Assembly (NCBI RefSeq): GCF_006912135.1 | Contig: NZ_VIRS01000036.1 | Coordinates: 1-64,000 of the forward strand | Direction of reading: 5' to 3' | Length of the DNA: 64,000 nucleotides | DNA from: Cryptosporangium phraense | Lineage (GTDB): Bacteria; Actinomycetota; Actinomycetes; Mycobacteriales; Cryptosporangiaceae | Shown here: positions 61,013 through 64,000 of the stretch, in pieces | Position numbering within the stretch: the stretch's first letter is position 1 | How the letters are laid out: each line of letters begins with the position of its first letter | Notes under the pieces: model-generated | Database searches by the model: none | Seen by the model: only the letters and a program-made list of their open reading frames with translations | Told to the model about the DNA's origin: nothing | Translations under genes and position numbers: made by a program

Positions 61013-61491
61013 CGGTATTCCGCGGCCGCGTCCAGCAGCCAGTCGGCCAGGTACCCGGCGAACGACGACCGCACCAGCACCACGTACTCGTCCTCCTCGC
61101 GGAGCAGCACGACCGCGGCCTGGGCCAGCCGGGTCTGCACGCACTGCCCGGGCCCGAACACCCGGGGATGCAGGTCGATCGCGCACCCGCCGGCCAGCAG
61201 GTCGCGAGCCCGCGCACCGGCCAGCCGCAGCGTGATCCGCTGCGCGGACACGTCGGTGCCGCCGGTGCGCGTCTCGAGGTCCTCCGGTGCCTCGTCCGCG
61301 CTGGTCAGCAGCCACTCGTCGGGGCCGAGCCAGATCGCCCGCCCGCCGTCCACGTCGGCCCAGGTGTTCGCGGCCACCGGCGGCTCGCCCCGCACGTTCG
61401 TCATCGCCACGTACGGCTCGACCGTGATTCCGGCCGCGGCCAGGGCGTCCGCCCGGGACTCCAACGGGTGGGTACGCAGCAGCTCAGCCAT
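61009..61491 (-). CDS. soxG: Sarcosine oxidase gamma subunit
   Basis: 160 residues from ATG 61491, overlapping soxA by 8 bp. Matches the small SoxG subunit: GEPPVAANTWADVDGGRAIWLGPDEWLLTS, DVSAQRITLRLAGARARDLLAGGCAIDLHPRVFGPGQCVQTRLAQAAVVLL and SFAGYLADWLLDAAAEY. It is part of heterotetrameric sarcosine oxidase, which demethylates sarcosine to glycine with tetrahydrofolate and oxygen. The stop overlaps the convergent GntR gene end by 4 bp. Confidence 0.92.
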   Translation of the reverse strand: MAELLRTHPLESRADALAAAGITVEPYVAMTNVRGEPPVAANTWADVDGGRAIWLGPDEWLLTSADEAPEDLETRTGGTDVSAQRITLRLAGARARDLLAGGCAIDLHPRVFGPGQCVQTRLAQAAVVLLREEDEYVVLVRSSFAGYLADWLLDAAAEYR

Positions 61492-64000
61492 CGCGGCGGG
61501 CTCCTTCCGGATCGACGAGCACGGACCCGGTGACCTCCACGGGCACGAGCGTGCCCCCGACCGGCACCTGCAGGACGTCACCCACGCGACCGTGCCCGCC
61601 CTTGACCAGCGCCAGCGCGAACGGCCGCCCGAGCTCGGCGCTCCGGTAGCTGGACGTCACGTGCCCGAGCATCGGCACCGGCGGCACCAGCGACAGCGAC
61701 TCGACGATCTGCGACCCCTCCGGCAGCACGGTCTCCCGGTCGAGCGGCAGCAGCCCCACCAGCTGTTTGCGCAGCGGGTCCTGGTTGGCCGCCCGGGCGA
61801 ACGACCGCTTGCCGACGAAGTCCGGCTTCTTCTTCGACACCACCCACGACATGCCGAGGTCCTGGGGCGTCACGGTGCCGTCGGTGTCCTGGCCGATGAT
61901 CGGATAGCCCTTCTCGGCCCGCAGCACGTGCATGGTCTCGGTGCCGTACGGCGTGATGCCGTACGCCGCCCCGGCGGCCAGCAGCCGCTCCCACACCGCG
62001 ACCGCGTACCACGAGTTGACGTACACCTCGTAGGCCAGCTCGCCGGAGAAGCTGATCCGGGCCAGCCGGATCGGCACGCCGTCGAGCGTCGTCTCCCGGA
62101 TCGCCATGAACGGAAACGCCTCCTTGGACACGTCGACGTCCGGGAACACCGCGCCGATCACGTCCCGCGAGCGCGGGCCGACGACCGGGAACGTCGACCA
62201 CTGCTCGGTGACCGAGGTGCAGGTCACCCGCAGGTCGGGCCACTCGGTCTGGAGCCACTCCTCCATCCAGTCGAGGATCTTCGCCGCCCCGCCGGTGGTG
62301 GTCATGGCCAGGAAGTGGTCGTCGGCCAGCCGCATGACCGTGCCGTCGTCGATCACCATCCCGTCGACCCCGCACATCACGCCGTAGCGCACCATCCCGG
62401 GCTTCAGCGAGCTCATCAGGTTCGTGTACAGCCGGTCGAGCAGCACCCCCGCGTCCGGTCCCCGGACGTCGATCTTGCCGAGCGTCGAGCCGTCGAGGAT
62501 GCCGACGCCGGTCCGCGCGGCCGCGCATTCGCGCAGCACGGCGGCCTCCAGGTCCTCCCCCGGCCGCGGGTAGTAGCGCGGGCGCTTCCACTGGCCGACG
62601 TCCTCGAAGACCGCTCCCGCCGCCTGGTGCCACGGGTGCAGCGCCGTGTAGCGCTCCGGGTCGAACAGCCGGCCGCGGTCGCGTCCGGCCAGGGCCGCGA
62701 ACGCGACCGGCGTGTACGGCGGCCGGAACGTCGTGGTTCCCGTCTCCTCCATCCGGACGCCGAGGAGCTCGGCGACGATCCCGGAGGTGAGCACGCCGGA
62801 CGTCTTGCCCTGGTCGTGCGCCGTGCCGATCGTCGTGAAGCGCTTGACGTGCTCGATCGAGCGCAGCCCGGCGCCGACCGCGTGCCGGATGTCGGCGACG
62901 GTCGCGTCCCGCTGCAGGTCGACGAATTGCGACTCGGCCGGGCCGGGCACCCGCCAGAGCACCTGGGCCGGGTCGAGGCCCTCACCGGCCGCCGACCCGA
63001 CCACGCGGAGGCCGTCCAGCTCCTCGCCGGGCACGAACGCGCCCAGGGAATCGTCGTAGCGCAACCGGCCGCGGGCCTGGCTGAACAGGTGCACGGCCGG
63101 GTTCCACCCGCCGCTGACCAGCAGCAGGTCGCAGGCGACCGGGGCCGGGACGCTGTCGTCGCCGGACGAGACCAGCGCGTGCGTGATCCGCTCGACGCCC
63201 CGGGTGCCGGTGACGACCGAGTCGCGGGTCACCCAGATTCCGGCCCGGGCGCACTCCTCCAGCAGCCCGGCCGGCACCTCGGCCCGCGCGTCGACCACGG
63301 CACGCACCCGAACGCCGGCCCGGTGCAGGTCGAGCGCGGCCGCGTAGGCGCTGTCGTTGGTCGTGAAGACCACGGCCTCGTGGCCTGGGAGCACCCCGTA
63401 GCGGTGCAGGAACGTCCGGGCCGCGCCGGCCAGCATGATGCCGGGCCGGTCGTTGTCGGCGAACACGATCGGGCGCTCGTGGGCACCGGTGGCGACGACG
63501 ACCTCGCGGGCCCGGAGCCTCCACACCCGCTGGCGCGACACGTGCTTCGGTGCGGCCGGCCCGAGGTGGTCGGTGCGCCGTTCGAGCGCCAGCACGAACC
63601 CGTCGTCGTAGGTCCCGAACGCGGTCGTGCGCTGCAGGTGCAGGACATCGGGGTTGGCGGTGAGCTCCTCGACCGCGGCCGCGACCCACTCCGGTGGTTC
63701 CGGCTCGCTCAGCAGCGAGCCCCCGGCCTCGCTCTGCTCGTCCACCAGCGCGACGCGGACGCCGGCCCGGGAGGCGTCCAGAGCGGCCGAGAGCCCCGAC
63801 GGACCGGCGCCGACCACCAGAACGTCCACGTGGTGGTGGCGGGAGTCGTAGCGGGCCGCGTCCGGGACGTCGGCCAGACGGCCCTGACCGGGAAGGCCGG
63901 AGGCCGACAGGCCGTCGTGGAGCTCGACGGTCGTGGCCAGCAGCATCGGCTCGGGGAAGGGCTCCTCGATCTGCACCAGGCCGCCCGGGTCCTCGGCCCA
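61484..64000 (-). CDS. soxA: Sarcosine oxidase alpha subunit, N-terminus beyond the window
   Basis: About 839 codons are visible; the frame is still open at the right edge (EDPGGLVQIEEPFPEP precedes the first in-window start codon), so the gene starts outside. Visible in order: dinucleotide fold VDVLVVGAGPSGLSAALDASRAGVRVALVDEQ, EVVVATGAHERPIVFADNDRPGIMLAGAARTFLHRYGVLPG, a central linker, and a C-terminal aminomethyltransferase (GcvT-like) half with RTGVGILDGSTLGKIDVRGPDAGVLLDRLYTNLMSSL, FSGELAYEVYVNSW and GTETMHVLRAEKGYPIIGQDTDG. The folate-binding half captures the methyl group as methylene-tetrahydrofolate. The beta and delta subunit genes should lie upstream, outside. Confidence 0.95.
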   Translation of the reverse strand, partial: WAEDPGGLVQIEEPFPEPMLLATTVELHDGLSASGLPGQGRLADVPDAARYDSRHHHVDVLVVGAGPSGLSAALDASRAGVRVALVDEQSEAGGSLLSEPEPPEWVAAAVEELTANPDVLHLQRTTAFGTYDDGFVLALERRTDHLGPAAPKHVSRQRVWRLRAREVVVATGAHERPIVFADNDRPGIMLAGAARTFLHRYGVLPGHEAVVFTTNDSAYAAALDLHRAGVRVRAVVDARAEVPAGLLEECARAGIWVTRDSVVTGTRGVERITHALVSSGDDSVPAPVACDLLLVSGGWNPAVHLFSQARGRLRYDDSLGAFVPGEELDGLRVVGSAAGEGLDPAQVLWRVPGPAESQFVDLQRDATVADIRHAVGAGLRSIEHVKRFTTIGTAHDQGKTSGVLTSGIVAELLGVRMEETGTTTFRPPYTPVAFAALAGRDRGRLFDPERYTALHPWHQAAGAVFEDVGQWKRPRYYPRPGEDLEAAVLRECAAARTGVGILDGSTLGKIDVRGPDAGVLLDRLYTNLMSSLKPGMVRYGVMCGVDGMVIDDGTVMRLADDHFLAMTTTGGAAKILDWMEEWLQTEWPDLRVTCTSVTEQWSTFPVVGPRSRDVIGAVFPDVDVSKEAFPFMAIRETTLDGVPIRLARISFSGELAYEVYVNSWYAVAVWERLLAAGAAYGITPYGTETMHVLRAEKGYPIIGQDTDGTVTPQDLGMSWVVSKKKPDFVGKRSFARAANQDPLRKQLVGLLPLDRETVLPEGSQIVESLSLVPPVPMLGHVTSSYRSAELGRPFALALVKGGHGRVGDVLQVPVGGTLVPVEVTGSVLVDPEGARRDG

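Overview
The window is very GC-rich with a strongly G/C-biased third codon position, GTG starts, many 4-nt ATGA/GTGA start-stop overlaps, and gene families typical of actinobacteria: a PknG/GlnH/GlnX set, SigE-family sigma factor, HutC-type GntR and LAL-type LuxR regulators, and IS630 remnants. It looks like chromosome from a filamentous or soil actinomycete; I cannot name the genus. I see no rRNA, tRNA or CRISPR.

Layout. 1-1359 is low-complexity, repeat-rich DNA without a convincing gene. 1360-2613 is a GH8 glycosidase. 2616-11824 (minus) is one tightly overlapped eight-gene operon, glnX-glnH-unknown-pknG-PP2C-VWA-FHA-lipoprotein: an extracellular ligand sensor coupled to a Ser/Thr kinase, a matching phosphatase and a phospho-peptide reader. 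11874-16663 is a glycerol-kinase/glycerol-3-phosphate-dehydrogenase operon with a divergent GntR regulator. 16664-17983 is repeat DNA and a decayed IS630 transposase. 18990-25287 is a nucleoside-type BMP/ABC importer with a nucleoside hydrolase, behind a GntR regulator and a perfect 17-bp palindrome. 26207-28733 is a PadR-ABC exporter locus with a broken permease.

29666-34331 holds two membrane-spanning fusion proteins side by side: a Ser/Thr kinase with an extracellular ricin-type lectin domain, and an Hsp70-type ATPase joined through a membrane segment to an amino-acid-type periplasmic binding domain. 34368-44142 carries an esterase/ArsR pair, a SigE sigma factor with a probable anti-sigma protein, an MFS transporter, a 7-codon leader ORF followed by a strong terminator, a large LuxR regulator and a secreted hydrolase. 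44307-46189 is a NarL-type two-component system.

46205-64000 is catabolic: a deaminase, an amidohydrolase, a TetR/SDR pair, an FAD amine-oxidase-like enzyme and a molybdenum hydroxylase (large subunit frameshifted), then genes that together read as a carnitine/glycine-betaine to sarcosine to glycine/serine to pyruvate route (Rieske oxygenase, BKACE enzyme, carnitine dehydrogenase, TetR, serine dehydratase, GntR, sarcosine oxidase alpha and gamma). The sarcosine oxidase alpha gene runs off the right edge.

Several probable operators are visible by eye: 15865-15878, 19740-19756, 28745-28842, 35533-35542, 48358-48382 with its near-copy 52247-52271, and a tandem pair at 58917-58952.
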